Counted from the stretch's first letter, positions 1 to 10,938 are shown. The stretch is DNA of 64,000 nt from Mesostigma viride (GCA_009746045.1 RPFO01000667.1:1-64000), one strand, 5' to 3'. Notes: generated from the sequence alone by a model not told the origin. Program-made: numbers and translations.

Positions 1-1130
1 TTCCCTTGCAACCCTATACGCCAGAGGCCTTCCGCGGCCAGGGCACAGAAGAAGACAACCTCTTGACAGGTAATGGGCGGGTCGCCGTCAAGCTAGGGGG
101 GTAGTGCTGCCCGATTCGGGACACGCCCTGCCTAGAAGTTAGACCTGCTCAAAGCGGATGAACTCCTCACGTAGCTAGTTCCTTTTCCTTTTCCTTTTCC
201 ATCTGTGTGTGCATTTCCTTGCTGGGTGCTGTTTGACGTTAGCTAGTGGGTTTGACGGTTCAATAGTGATGGATAGTGGGACGATTAGCGTCCCTTTAGA
301 CTACACCTCTTTTCCGTGCACGCTGCTGCGTTTTCTTATATGCTCGTTAGCTCTAGGCGAGCATCATAGATGCTTTGTGGGGGGGGGAGGAGAGGTAGGA
401 CCTCCTCCACCTCAAGTGCCTCCTATCCGTTCATTAGGAATCGGCTAGAATAGGAAAGTGCCTAGGAATAGATTCGGCTAGTCGCCGATGCTAGAACGTT
501 GTTCATCGCCTTCCACTCTCTTTTACGCTTGGATGTATATGCCTATGTTTAGACCCTTGTGGTTGGTGTTGTACCCCACAGCAGGAGTTCCTCGGCTACG
601 GCGTTGGTCATCGACGACCATTTGGGCGCCATCTTTCAACGACTCCCATATCAGTGTCTACTATTGCCTATGAAACCTGATCGGTCTTCCCCTACCCCTG
701 CCTTCAAGGTACAAGGTAACCCTACTGATACCCCTAAGGTTAGGGCTGCCCAGCAACGGGCCAGTGAGCCAATACGTCCTCCCCCTGTCACTATACTTCT
801 ACCCTTCCTGCAGCCCCTACCTCTGGTGCTGTACCCGGCCCCAAGACGTTCTTTTCTTGCTCCTCTTGCTCGCCCTTCGGTAGATAGCCTTGTTTTGGTT
901 TCACTACCTCCATCTCCCCCTCGTCCTACGGTGTCATCCTCCTCTAGTGCAGATACTCCTCTCACCTTAGAGTTTGGCTCCCTATCCATTACTGTTATTA
1001 AAAAGGATTGATTTTACTTGTTTTCCTCTCTTAGGACATTAAAAGTTTTTCCTTTTTGCTTTCCTTGCTTTAAATTAGGGCGTTGTCCTCCTCCTTATTG
1101 CAACCTTAATTGTTTTTCCTCAAACTGAAC
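1..1130. other. Flank of the gypsy element, no gene seen
   Basis: Pyrimidine-rich DNA in which I find no convincing coding frame; the short open frames look like chance. A G-rich stretch near 376-400 resembles a polypurine tract. Part of this stretch could be the 5' LTR and leader of the gypsy element that begins coding near 1131, but no second LTR copy is visible to prove it. Confidence 0.4.
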
Positions 1131-2822
1131 ATGGATCTAGTGGGTGGAGAGATGTCACCTATACCTACCACTAATAATTCTAATAATGCCAACAACAATA
1201 ATAATAATAATAATAATAACAATCGTCATCCCTCTGTCACCCCTCCTACCTATGAACAACGTATGCAAGTCAGATTTAGTGATGACCCTTCCCTTACCTT
1301 GAACCAGGCCCCTGCCCCTCTTGCAACCTTGGCTCAACCCCCCAGCAGGTCCTCACTAACTAACAATGTTTCTAGGCCTCCTTCCCACTCTGTGCCTTCC
1401 ATGCCTGCTTTTAACACGGGTCGTACCTCTGCCCCTGTCGGCCCCTCTGGGCGCCCTAGTGCAGTTCCATTTTACCCACCTGCATGCTTCCTGGTCCTAC
1501 CCTGAGACGGCCTATGAGGCAGCCCAGGTCCCTACCCGTGTGGCTGATTTAGAAGTAATAGTGATTTCAGCACCATGCCCCTAGATGATAGAAATTATGA
1601 TCATTTTGCCTAGTACTCCTCTCTTCGTGAGCAATATACTGTTCCTTTCTCCTATGGGCACCAGTCTGAAACGGTGGCCCCTTCTCGACCCCTACCCAAA
1701 ACCTTTCCTCTTCCTTCCTTCTATCCCGCTTATGTAGCAGTGGAAGATAGTGGCCCTATGGGAAAAACTGACTCTTCGAATCCCCCTAAGCCTCCTGCTC
1801 TTCCCCTCTTTGCTAACCTTCCCAATTAGCTGGATGTCAAGTCTACCCCTCAACAGTTTTTCACTTTTATTATGTTGCTTATACCCAGAACACAGAGTCG
1901 TGGCAGAATCATAATAGATGGCGTCTCTCTGATGCTGTTTTAGTCCCTCACTATCTTACTACCTGTATTACCCCTGAGCTTGCCAACCTCATCCAGTGTG
2001 AATCCTTGGCCTCTCATGCCTACCCTAACTCAGTAGCAGGATTGTTTTAGCGGTTAGAGAGCCATTTAGTTCCTCCTGATGCAGATTGGCAGGATAGATT
2101 AGCCTTTGGTACTTTGCAGCAAGGTACTAAACCGTTTAAGGAATATATGAAAGAACTTGATGCACAGATGGTACGAATTAGGGATTTGTCGGGCGCAGAA
2201 GTACGTGCTCGTTTCCTTCAAGGCCTCAGTAGACCCTTATTACGTGAGGTAAAACGCCAGTTCTCTGCCTACCGTTTCACTGATCTGCCCCTCAAGCATG
2301 TGCGACAACGTCTATTAAAGAGTAGCAGATTTCTTTACCACTCCTCTTCCTACCCATCTCCTCCGTGTTGCTGATTGCATGTATGCTCATGCTCCTTTGT
2401 GTACTAGGGTTCATAACCTTGTCCTCACTCCTGAAGAAGAATAGGCATATGTAGAAGAATTCGATATTTGCGTTACAGATATATCTGCATTGGATGTGTC
2501 TCACATCTCGTGTTATCATTGTCATGAGGTGGGCCATCTTAAGGCGGAGTGCCCCAAGTTCCTTTCTGGTGCTCCCCCTCATCCCGATGCTCGCCCTCCT
2601 CGTACCCCTCAGCGTGCTCCTATTCGTCCCACTCCAGGACGCATTCCCTCAGCTACCCCTAGTAGGCTGAATGTTGTGCAGACAGGACCCTCAGGGTTCC
2701 CCTATGATAATCAGGCTCCTGCACCCTCTTCGCTCCCTCGCGACCCTCCAGCAGTGGCTTTTTCGCCAGGGACTTCTTCGGGGTTAGTCCCAATGGATGT
2801 GGGGGGGGAGGGGGAACAGTAG
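1131..2822 (+). pseudogene. gypsy gag, broken by stops and frameshifts
   Basis: An ATG at 1131 opens a frame with an Asn run encoded by an AAT/AAC repeat and a Pro/Ser-rich stretch, stopping near 1503. The structural gag domain resumes around 1900-2310, with an in-frame stop near 2048 and retrotransposon-gag-like residues such as LQQGTKPFKEYMKELDAQM. A CCHC zinc knuckle, CYHCHEVGHLKAEC, lies near 2512-2555, followed by a Pro-rich tail that stops at 2822. Gag packages element RNA; this copy cannot make an intact protein without several corrections. Confidence 0.8.
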
Positions 2823-2947
2823 GCCTGTCAGCCGGGGGTAACCTGGACAGGTCCTTAGATAGTACCCCAGATAATAATTTTTGCCTGCATGTTTTCATAA
2901 CTTCTGTAGGAGCTGAATCATCCCTACCCTTACGTGTTCGTCCTCTT

Positions 2948-3325
2948 ATGTTTTGGAATGGTGGCTTAACCGTTCCCCACACTGTTGTAGACCCCTTCTT
3001 GCATGCTGATGAACTTTTGAATGTCTGTGTGTTAGTGGATAGCGGTGCGGCTAGCTCCTTTGTGAGCGAGGCCCTAGTTAGGCGTTTAGAACTAGTCCCT
3101 ATCCCTCACACCAAGCCTGTCACTGTTCATTATGCTGACGGTCGCACCAGTCATTCCCCGGGTACGGTGTCCCTTCCCCTGGTCATACAAGGACGTACTG
3201 TCAACCTGACGGCCACTATAGGCCCTATCACTACCGCTGATGTATTACTAGGATTAGATTGGCACCAGGATAATAAGATTACCATTAATTATGTTACCGG
3301 ATCGATTATGTTGCCGGATCGTTAG
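2948..3325 (+). pseudogene. gypsy aspartic protease domain
   Basis: The frame contains the retropepsin active-site motif VLVDSGAASSFV near 3030-3065 and the C-terminal signature LLGLDW near 3245-3262, spaced as in retroviral-type proteases that process the polyprotein. It stops at 3325, shortly before a LINE 3'-end insertion separates it from the RT domain, so the original gag-pol continuity is lost. Confidence 0.82.
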
Positions 3326-3390
3326 CCTGTCCTTTTAGCTAGCCGCGCCCGATTGCAGCTGTGGCATGCCTTTGGCATGAAGGAGACTGG

Positions 3391-3494
3391 GGGTCTCTGC
3401 CCTTTCTCCTGTAGTGCACACACAGGGATTAAAAGCACTTCGGTGCTCCGTGACTCCCCAACGGGAGCACGAGTTTAATTAATTAATTAATTAA
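3391..3494 (-). mobile_element. LINE (family L2) 3'-end fragment inserted in gypsy pol
   Basis: On the minus strand this ends with the shared signature CTCGTGCTCCCGTTGGGGAG (3454-3473) and an (ATTA)n tail. About 90 bp match 26895-26990 in opposite orientation. It interrupts the gypsy element between protease and RT, so it inserted after that element. The same 3'-end signature recurs in seven other places in the window. Confidence 0.7.
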
Positions 3495-3504
3495 TTATGT
3501 TACC

Positions 3505-4860
3505 ATGGTCATTTGGTTTCCAGATAGCTCTTACTGGGTACCAGAACGTCATTATAAAGTAGAAAATTTATCCTTGGTAGATATTACTCCTCCTACACCT
3601 GTTGATCCTCCTGTAAGACCTATACCTGAAGTATTAATGTCCAATGATGAGTTGCGATCTGAATTAAAGGAATATGGATATTTATTATGTATGTTCCTTC
3701 AGTTAGAAGTACAGGAGATACCTATCACTAATAATAGTGTGGATATAGATGTAAACACAGTGGATACAATAGGAGTGGGATATACTGAAAACGAAATAGT
3801 AAGATACATGGCTGTGATAGATTCCTCCAAAGTTTTTGAAGAAAAGAGTCCTTCTTATCCTCCTCCTCGTTCTGTTTTACACCGTGTAGTTATTAAGGAC
3901 GGTGCAGTTCCTACGCACTCTCCGATGTATAGAATGGGCCCTACCGAGTTAAAGGAACTAAAACAGATTTTAGTGTCACTATTAGAAGCAGGATTGATAG
4001 AGCCTAGTAACTCCCCCTACTCAGCTGGTGTCCTGTTAGTTCCTAAGCCAAATGGCAAGTTTCGCCTAGTTACTGATTATAGGAAGTTAAATGATATTAC
4101 TGTGAAGTCTAAATACCCTCTACCTCGTATTGATGATATATTTAATAAGGTTAAAGGTTCCACTTGTTTCACGTACTGGATTGTGCGGATGGTTTTTGGC
4201 AACTGCGTATAGCCCCTGAGGATTGCCATAAAACCGCCTTTGCTACCCCTTTTGGTCATTACAGTTTAGAGTAGCGGCATGGACTCTGTAACTCTCCTGC
4301 CTCTTTTCAAATGTTAATGAATGAAGTGCTTAGACCTGTTATGGGTAATTCTCACCTTCCTCAAGTGTCATCTGATTTAAAGGATCCGTCCTTCTCCTCT
4401 GTTTCTTTATCTGAGCATGACCGTTCTTGTGCTCAAGCTTACTTAGATGATATCCTTATTTACTCTCCTGATTTTGAAACGCACCTACGTGATTTAAAGA
4501 AAGTATTAGAGATAATGGCTGAAAATTCCTTGTGGGCTCGCCGTGCTAAAGTTGTTCTGGTAGGAGTGTACCATTTTTAGGACATGTTTTGTCAGATGCC
4601 GGGGTCGCTACCGACCCGGATAAAACTAAGTCAATTCAGGAATGGCCTACCCTACCGACGTTAAAGGTGTACGTAGTTTTCTAGGGATTGCCTCTTACTA
4701 TAGGCGTTTTATCCCGCGTTTCGCAACTATAGCAGCCCCTATTAATCATTTATTAAAGAAGGATATCCCCTTTGTCTGGAGTAGTGAATGTCAGTCGGCT
4801 TTTCAGTGTCTAAAATCCCTACTCCTCTCTCCTCCCGTACTCATCCTACCGGATACTACT
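3505..4860 (+). pseudogene. gypsy reverse transcriptase domain, several frames
   Basis: Three open pieces (3505-4212, 4311-4580, 4642-4947) cover a Ty3/gypsy RT. Seen: LLVPKPNGKFRLVTDYRKLN near 4035-4094, the catalytic YLDDILIYS near 4440-4466, and the connection-domain signature VRSFLGIASYYRRFIPRFA near 4669-4725. Frame breaks fall near 4190-4300 and near 4580. In an intact element this enzyme copies RNA to cDNA; here it is inactive. Confidence 0.87.
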
Positions 4861-5515
4861 AAACCCTTTGTGGTAGCTACAGACGCTAGTAAGGTAGCTA
4901 TAGGGGGTCCTTCTCCAGGATCAGGGTCAGGGCTTACAGCCAATTGAGTATATCTCTAGGACAATGCTCCCTGCGGAGCGTAACTATCCCGTACACCAGC
5001 AGGAACTCTTAGCGGTGGTGTATTGTTGCCACGCGTGGCAGCACTTTCTTAAAGGTGCTCAATTTGATGTCTGCCTGAATGAACCCTGTGAGATAGATCC
5101 TTATAGATTAGTTATTCAAACGGATCACCGTCCCCTTTCCCATCTTCTCTCCCAACCCAACCTTACCCCTCGTCAAGCGCGCTGGATGGAGTTTTTAGCA
5201 CAGTTTTCCCCTTTTAAACTTCAGTATGTTCATGGTGTAGATAACATAGTACCAGATGCACTCTCCCGTCGCGCAGATTACTCCTTTTTCGAGGACCTGG
5301 ATGCTCTCAATACTACTCTAGTTCCTACTACTATGGGTGTAACCCCTTATGGTGAACTACCTGATGATGAATCCTCTGCCTATCTCTTTCATACTGCTGT
5401 TCGCATGCCTGATCTCCTTTCTCACGTAGGACTCTCTCTCCCGTGTGAGGCCCTTCCTGTGGTCTCGGTGGGGGGGAGGGGAAAAATAAAATTTCCATAC
5501 CGCTTAGCCATATAG
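4861..5515 (+). pseudogene. gypsy RNase H domain
   Basis: The segment begins in the preceding frame with PFVVATDAS (first catalytic Asp), shifts frame near 4950, and continues with the typical motifs NYPVHQQELLAVVYC (catalytic Glu), TDHRPLSHL and PDALSRR. This is the RNase H that follows RT in Ty3/gypsy pol. A downstream spacer with no recognised domain runs to the stop at 5515. Confidence 0.85.
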
Positions 5516-5625
5516 CGACTAGGTCAGGAAAGTCTTATGATAACATAGTCCCTCTAGGACCTCCCCTTCTCTTTGGCAAGGCGGTAGGAGACCTCTTTAA
5601 ACCTGTTCTGGATACCTCTGTAGCG

Positions 5626-5943
5626 ATGCCTACCTCTGATCTTGAACGCCTTATTAGTAGATTTACGGCCACTGAGCCGGAAGCTTTAGCTGCCATTGCA
5701 GCCCTTCCCCAACAATTAGGCAAGCACCCTTGTAAATTTGTAGGTGGGTTTTTATATGTGCAAATAGCCGATTCTCCCCCTCAATGGCGCCTGTATGTCC
5801 CTCCTATCTGTCGCTCCTCCTTGCTCTTTGAGTTGCATGACTTAGCTGCTCATCAGGGTGGTAAACGGGTACGGGACCTAGTAGCCCGCTCTTACTACTG
5901 GAGGTGTTCCCCTGGCTTCCGGGCGAGGGCGAGGCAGATATAG
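5626..5943 (+). pseudogene. gypsy integrase N-terminus, truncated
   Basis: The frame contains an H2C2-type zinc-binding start typical of gypsy integrases: LLFELHDLAAHQGGKRV followed by YYW. The cysteine pair and the whole DDE catalytic core are missing because sequence after about 5900 is unrelated. That marks the breakpoint between the gypsy remnant and the next element. Confidence 0.7.
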
Positions 5944-7862
5944 ATGACAACCCCTGTGACCTCCTACGGGCGGTCGAGTTCATGGAGATCGCGGACCAGA
6001 CAGCGGGAGTAGCATTTGGCGACCCTTCCCCTACGGACGCACCAGTCGAGGCACAGTACACGCCAGAGTATTCGGCCTCCCCTGCAGCGTCCTCCTCCTC
6101 AGTGTCGGCTCCTTCCCCTGTCCCGTCTTCACCACGGTCGACCCGGCGCGCGTCGGTGGAGCCTACCCGTTTGGGCTCGGATCGTGAGCCTGATCCTCTC
6201 TCGGCGACTGTTTCTGCGATGCAGGCACAGATCCAGTCCCTGACCGCGGCTTTCGGGGCCTTCATGGCGGCCCAGGCGCATGCTCCAGCCACGCCAGGTG
6301 GGGTGTCTTTTGTATCTGTGCCCCCTTCCCCTTCGGTTGCCTCGGCGCCTACGGTTTCGCCCGCGCTGTGCGAGCCCTCGGTAGCTGCGGTTTCTTCTGT
6401 TGCTGCGGCTCCTACGCCTCCGGCTGTCTCTGCGCCTGCTACCGACGTACCTGCGCCTCTGCGCGAGTCTTCCGCCCCAGCGGCCGCGCCCGCCGTCGTC
6501 GCTTCCGGGCCCCCCACAGCGCCAGCGCCGCCATCGCGGGGTTTCTTTAGCGACCCGGGCGGTCTTCCCAGGCTTTGGGAGGGTGGTCCTCCGCAGAGGA
6601 TTCCGGTGCCCGACTGGAGCTTGGATGGTAACCAGTCGTATGCCGGATTGCCTGTCCCTACGGGCCCTGTTTTCAACATGTGGCCTGGGGGTGCGCCGCC
6701 ACCGGAGACCGGAGCGCCAGCTGCGGTGGCGGGTCCGTCGCGACCCCCTCCGGCAGCAGGTCCGACGCGACCTCCTGTTGTACCGGCGCCGTCTGCGTCT
6801 GTGCCGGTTCCTATACCCCTGCTTCGGCCCCTGTCCCTTCGGCCCCGCGGTCTTTGGCTGCGGTTGTTCGGGCCAGCGGCCCTGATCCTCGCGCCACCCG
6901 CGCTGCTGATTCCCTCCGGGAGTTGTCCGAGGGCGATCAGGATCGGGTCCCTTCTGTGGTGCATGCGACGCCGGAGTCGCGCGACACGCCTGTCCTTGGG
7001 TACGGTATGTCTGCGCACGCCTGCCGACAGTGTGACCTGCCGCGCGCCTCCGCCGAGCTTGCCATTTCGCCCATGTCCCTCGGGTTCTCCCAGGTGTGTC
7101 GGGCGCCGCGGGACCGTGGCCTACCCATTGAGACTGATCGGCCTCCTTTCGATATGGTCAGTTGTAGCTGATCCTGTGTTCCAGGGCGAGATCCTGGTTC
7201 GGCGCGTTCTGTATCGCTGGGCTAGGCGTCACAATGACTTGGACACCTACGGTGGGTTCCAGTGGGCTTACCCTCCGCCTCTGGGCATTATGGCCTCAGA
7301 TGCCCTTACGGTAGAGTTTCCTGTGGTGCCGGGTGCTACGTACAGCACAGTTCTCCAGCCCATCCTAGAGTGGGATGCCCGTCGTCCAGCGCCCATCCCG
7401 GGCCAGGGTCTGGACTCCCGTGGCCATCCTCCTCCTCGGGCTAGCGACTACCTCGAGACGTTCGGGTCGCGACAGTGTGCCCGTCGGTGGCGCTTCCGTG
7501 AGGTTCGGCACATCCGGATGTGGCCGTCTGACGTGGAGCCCCTGGTAGATCTGTTCTTCCCGACGGGTTTGCGCTCTCGGATCCGGTATCATCGCCTACT
7601 CCTGCGGGCTCTCTGCTTGATCGCGGTAGAGCCTTTCCTACGCCTCTTTGCCTGTGGTTTCCTGGACTGGGCCCGTGGCCAGGTCGTTCTTACGCAGCAT
7701 AGGTATTACTGGGCCTTCCTGGGTCTTTTTCCTGATGGCGTGTGGGCCGATGTTTTCCTCACTGTAGATAGGCATGACAATGCCGATGATGTGGCCCACT
7801 ACCATGCGTATCTGGATGTTCTGCTGGCCTCGCGTGGCACTTATCAGACTGATGGCAACTAG
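5904..7862 (+). CDS. Gag-like or hypothetical 652-codon ORF of a second retroelement
   Basis: A long open frame with much higher GC than the gypsy remnant. Residues about 1-310 are rich in Ala, Pro and Ser with a short helical stretch (SATVSAMQAQIQSLTAAFGA); the last ~230 residues are Trp/Tyr/Arg-rich and look globular. Between about 6820 and 7155 a different frame reads more like protein (SLRELSEGDQDRVPSVVHAT), suggesting two compensating indels, so the ORF may be damaged. No zinc knuckle, protease or RT was found. A polypurine tract and candidate LTR follow at 8217, which supports a retroelement gag of a non-autonomous element. Family not recognised; the true start is uncertain because the 5' part is fused to gypsy. 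Confidence 0.5.
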   Translation: MFPWLPGEGEADIDDNPCDLLRAVEFMEIADQTAGVAFGDPSPTDAPVEAQYTPEYSASPAASSSSVSAPSPVPSSPRSTRRASVEPTRLGSDREPDPLSATVSAMQAQIQSLTAAFGAFMAAQAHAPATPGGVSFVSVPPSPSVASAPTVSPALCEPSVAAVSSVAAAPTPPAVSAPATDVPAPLRESSAPAAAPAVVASGPPTAPAPPSRGFFSDPGGLPRLWEGGPPQRIPVPDWSLDGNQSYAGLPVPTGPVFNMWPGGAPPPETGAPAAVAGPSRPPPAAGPTRPPVVPAPSASVPVPIPLLRPLSLRPRGLWLRLFGPAALILAPPALLIPSGSCPRAIRIGSLLWCMRRRSRATRLSLGTVCLRTPADSVTCRAPPPSLPFRPCPSGSPRCVGRRGTVAYPLRLIGLLSIWSVVADPVFQGEILVRRVLYRWARRHNDLDTYGGFQWAYPPPLGIMASDALTVEFPVVPGATYSTVLQPILEWDARRPAPIPGQGLDSRGHPPPRASDYLETFGSRQCARRWRFREVRHIRMWPSDVEPLVDLFFPTGLRSRIRYHRLLLRALCLIAVEPFLRLFACGFLDWARGQVVLTQHRYYWAFLGLFPDGVWADVFLTVDRHDNADDVAHYHAYLDVLLASRGTYQTDGN

Positions 7863-8216
7863 ATAGAGGGCCTTAGGCCCGACCTGAGGGTGTTGTCCCT
7901 CCGGTATATAGAGTCGCCCTCACGTTCTGGCCAGTTGACTGGTCGTTCTTGGTCCTTGGTACTGATTTGTTTACTCTGTGTGTCCTGCCCAGTGCCGTCC
8001 CCCCGGCAAGGACTCTGTTCCAGGCAGTTAGGGGAACCTACCACCAGGCTTGGTGCTGGTTAACCCTACACCTCCCGGCGTGGTGGTGGAGACCGAGTTA
8101 ATACGTTGGTGCTTTGTATCTTGGATGGCCTGCCGATTGTGTTGGTGTGTGCTGGGTGCATTAGGTTTCCTATCCCTTGGTTTCCTCCCTGTGCGTAGGG
8201 AGAGGGCTCCCTACCT

Positions 8217-8230
8217 TTGTGGGGGGGAGG
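8217..8230 (+). promoter_or_regulatory. Candidate polypurine tract
   Basis: The sequence TTGTGGGGGGGAGG sits directly before TGTTACGTCG, in the configuration expected for priming plus-strand synthesis next to a 3' LTR. Confidence 0.5.
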
Positions 8231-8700
8231 TGTTACGTCGCGTAACTTTTGTTGTTGTTACGGACGTAAATTAGGTCCCTTGTTGCCTCAGCCATTCCGG
8301 AGCAGTTCGCTGACTTTCCTAGGCTTACGTGTAGTAAGGACCTTTTGGCCGGTCGGTACCGGGCCTTGTGACGTGGCACTTGTACAGTATGGTGGTTCGG
8401 TGCAGTCGCGCCGCGCTGCGTACTTTAGTAGTGGTCCTTTTATCCTGCGTGTGAACCTTGTGGACGTGCGTTGGTCCTGTGTGCGAGGGTCGATGTCGGC
8501 CCGAGCATACACGCCTGTCGGCGATCATTTATGCAGCAGTTGTCCTTCGTGAATGGCACTCGGCGTGTGTTAAATGAATTAACACATATAGGCTTGGGTC
8601 ACGGCAGTGTAGTATTGTTTCCTTCGTAGTACCCTGGTTTTATTCGGTATATGGCGTATTATAAGGGAATGCATTGAGAAGCAGCGTCGTCGCGTCCTAG
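8231..8700 (+). repeat. Candidate 3' LTR (single copy, end not defined)
   Basis: Starts with TG directly after the polypurine tract and opens with the inverted repeat GTTACG-TCG-CGTAAC. No second copy exists in the window, so this is inferred from position and the tract only; the right boundary is a guess. Between the ORF end at 7862 and 8216 I see only non-coding spacer. Confidence 0.35.
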
Positions 8701-9064
8701 GTCTTATAGCCAATATAGCTCCTCACTCCTCGGTAGGTGCCTCATCACTAGTTTAGGTAAGGTTAGGCGAGATGTTTGGGATAGAGTCGAGCCAGGACGT
8801 AACATTAAGGAGCGCGACCAACAAGACCACCGGGCAGGGCTATCTTGTAAGTATCTCAGATCGGTTTTCCATTGTTGACATTCATATGCTAGAACATGCC
8901 ATGCGCAATCCAACCGCAGCCGAGCGCAAACCACACTGGCGCATATGATCAATGTGCATACTAGAAGACACCATCAGGAGCACTCTATTTGTAAGCACCA
9001 TAAAACATTAATTATTGTTGATGTAAAATGTCAATCTCTGTATGCGTGCATGTTTACAATTCAG
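8701..9064. other. Intergenic or upstream part of the 9.1-kb gene
   Basis: No domain seen. It ends in TTTACAATTCAG at 9053-9064, a good splice-acceptor-like sequence directly before the acidic coding stretch, so this may be intron with an exon further upstream that I could not find. Confidence 0.35.
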
Positions 9065-10276
9065 GTGCTCGCTGTCGTCCCGCCTGCTCCATCCGATGAA
9101 GATGAAGATGAAGATGAAAGCGGGGGCGATGCCAGCTATGACCTGGAGGATGAAGAGGAGGTGGAGGAGGAGCACAATGATGGGGAAGGGGGGGGTGACG
9201 ATGGCAGCGAGGAACAAACATCACCCGTCAAGCCCAAGAAGCGCGCCTCGACGGCGGCGGGGGGGGGGGGCCAGCGGAGCTTGCGCCCTGCACGCCAGCT
9301 TGAATACATACCAGGGCGGGAAGGCACTGCCGCCTCGCGCAGCAAAGTCAGCACCGTCCGAGAGTGCGATGCCAGCAGCTCCCCCGGCAGCTCCCCCGGC
9401 AGCTCCCCCGGCAAAGTGGCTAGCGCCCCTTACTCAGGGGTTGCAAGCAGCACAGGCAGCAATCGCAGAGCTGAAGGACTGGGTGGGGTTTCAAGCGAAG
9501 CAAGGGAGGAAGAAGGCGCCGCCGTCTGTGGCTATGCAGATCGCTGATTTGAATGCAAAGGTTTCCAAGTGCCAATCATCATTGGCAGCGCGTGCAATTA
9601 AGCCGGCTGCCGCCCCAGAGAACCCCGCGACTGCGAAGCTGAAGGAACAGGTCAAATCCCTGACGGAGAGGGTTGATGCTTTGGAAAGGGAACGAGTGCC
9701 ATGCACGCCTGTTGAATGTGCTCCAACCTCAAGCCGCGGCACGGAGATTCACCGGCCGACCATTCCTGCTGCGCCTCCCACATTGCGGCAACGTGAAGGC
9801 TTCACCGCGGCATGCAGGGGGCAGAATGGCAGCCGGCACGCCGTGAGCCAGAGCCGCGCAAGCGCGCACCCGCGATCGATGGGGCAAGGAAGCTGGATTG
9901 GCAAGATGAGCCAGAGCCGCGCACGCGCGCACCCGCGATCGATGAGGCAAGGAAGCTGGATTGGCAAGATGAATCGCATGGCCTGTACGAGCCTTATGAC
10001 TCCTATTATATGGCCCACGGTGAGCCCTTGCAGGGCGCTTACCGTTATGCCGCCATGAGGGAGCCAGATAGGCCACATTATGCTGAGGGACATTATGCAG
10101 CAACTCAGCATACTCGTCTCACGACTCACAGCAACTTTGATGATGAACGCATGCGTGCTCGCAGCGCCCCCCGCCCCCCGCCCCCCGCCCCTCCATCGCG
10201 GAAAAGGCATCAGCCGTACTCGCAAGATGCAAATGAGCGAGGGGAACCAGTTTATTATGGTTCATGTTCATATTGA
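9065..10276 (+). CDS. Hypothetical acidic, coiled-coil protein (gene model broken by frame changes)
   Basis: The coding signal moves between two frames. Frame 2 from 9065 encodes a strongly acidic segment (SDEDEDEDESGG, LEDEEEVEEEHND) then a basic VKPKKR patch. Frame 3 from about 9270 to 9800 encodes Ala/Pro repeats and two heptad-like helices (LTQGLQAAQAAIAELKDW; LKEQVKSLTERVDALERE). Frame 2 again from 9812 encodes a basic, Tyr-rich tail with a duplicated 21-residue unit, ending at 10276. An 11-base G run at 9259-9269 is a likely indel site; missed introns are the alternative. A splice acceptor seems to precede 9065. I do not recognise a family. Acidic plus basic plus coiled-coil composition would fit a nuclear scaffold-type protein or an element-encoded ORF1, but that is inference. 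Confidence 0.42.
9845..9970 (+). repeat. Two in-frame 63-bp tandem units
   Basis: Copies 9845-9907 and 9908-9970 differ at very few bases and encode two 21-residue units (PEPRKRAPAID..., PEPRTRAPAID...). A length divisible by three and conservation of the reading frame support coding use of frame 2 here. Confidence 0.85.
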
Positions 10277-10542
10277 TCGTGTTTGCACCTCTTTGTCAGT
10301 TTTCAGCCATTTATTCAGCTTTTTCATGCTGTGATGTATTAGTTGGCGAACAAAGGAATTGTGGTTGCGATCACGTAGTACTTGCTTCTCCATATGTTAC
10401 ATGTAGGAGACATTGGAGACAATGCTGATAATCAATTAATATTTGTCTCAAGTAATCATCAATATTTTATTTTGCCATGTGCTTGCATTACTTGCGTAGG
10501 AAAAGTCAAAAAATGATGTGTCAAGACATGTCACGGTGGCAC
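10277..10542. other. Non-coding spacer
   Basis: AT-rich sequence after the hypothetical gene, possibly its 3' UTR. I see no gene or RNA. Confidence 0.4.
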
Positions 10543-10892
10543 GGTGCAACGGTGCAACGGTGCAACGGTGCAACGGTGCAACGGTGCAACGGTGGCACAG
10601 TGGCACCCCACGTTGGGCAGTGCTTGTGGGCAATATAACATTAGTATTGGACGTTAGGTTACCTCGTGACACCATACAGCATCATAAAATGGTAGTTTTA
10701 TGGTGCAACGGTGCAACGGTGCAACGGTGCAACGGTGCAACGGTGGCACAGTGGCACCCCACGTTGGGCAGTGCTTGTGGACATTATAACATTAGTATTG
10801 GACGTTAGGTTACCTCGTGACACCATACAAAATCATAAAATGGTAGTTTTATGGTGCAACGGTGCAACGGTGCAACGGTGCAACGGTGCAAC
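10543..10892 (+). repeat. Nested minisatellite: GGTGCAAC blocks in ~151-159-bp units
   Basis: Perfect 8-bp GGTGCAAC units occur in three blocks (10543-10590, six units; 10702-10741, five; 10853-10892, five). The blocks are separated by nearly identical ~111-bp spacers beginning GGTGGCACAGTGGCACCCC, giving a higher-order period of 159 then 151 bp. Open frames through the blocks are by-products of the repeat. Confidence 0.92.
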
Positions 10893-10938
10893 GGTGTCAA
10901 AACATGATGAGACACTTACCTCCTACCTTTGGACCTAA

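Larger units (their letters stand above)
1131..5900 (+). mobile_element. Degraded Ty3/gypsy-like LTR retrotransposon body
   Basis: Domains appear in Ty3/gypsy order on the plus strand: gag with a zinc knuckle, aspartic protease, reverse transcriptase, RNase H, then the zinc-binding start of integrase. The frame changes repeatedly and in-frame stops occur, so the copy is dead. It is interrupted near 3391-3494 by the 3' end of a LINE and stops abruptly near 5900, just after the integrase residues YYW, where GC-richer unrelated sequence begins. Neither LTR is identified. Domain order separates it from the Copia-like element at 55-60 kb, where integrase precedes RT. Confidence 0.88.

Noticed and set aside
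371-400. G-rich run as a second polypurine tract
   Set aside because: No LTR-like start follows, and similar G runs occur at 2803 and 5467 inside element coding sequence.
5804-7018. 404-codon minus-strand open frame opposite the gag-like ORF
   Set aside because: Gly/Ala/Arg low-complexity mirror of a Pro/Ala/Ser-rich plus-strand frame in GC-rich sequence; no domain.
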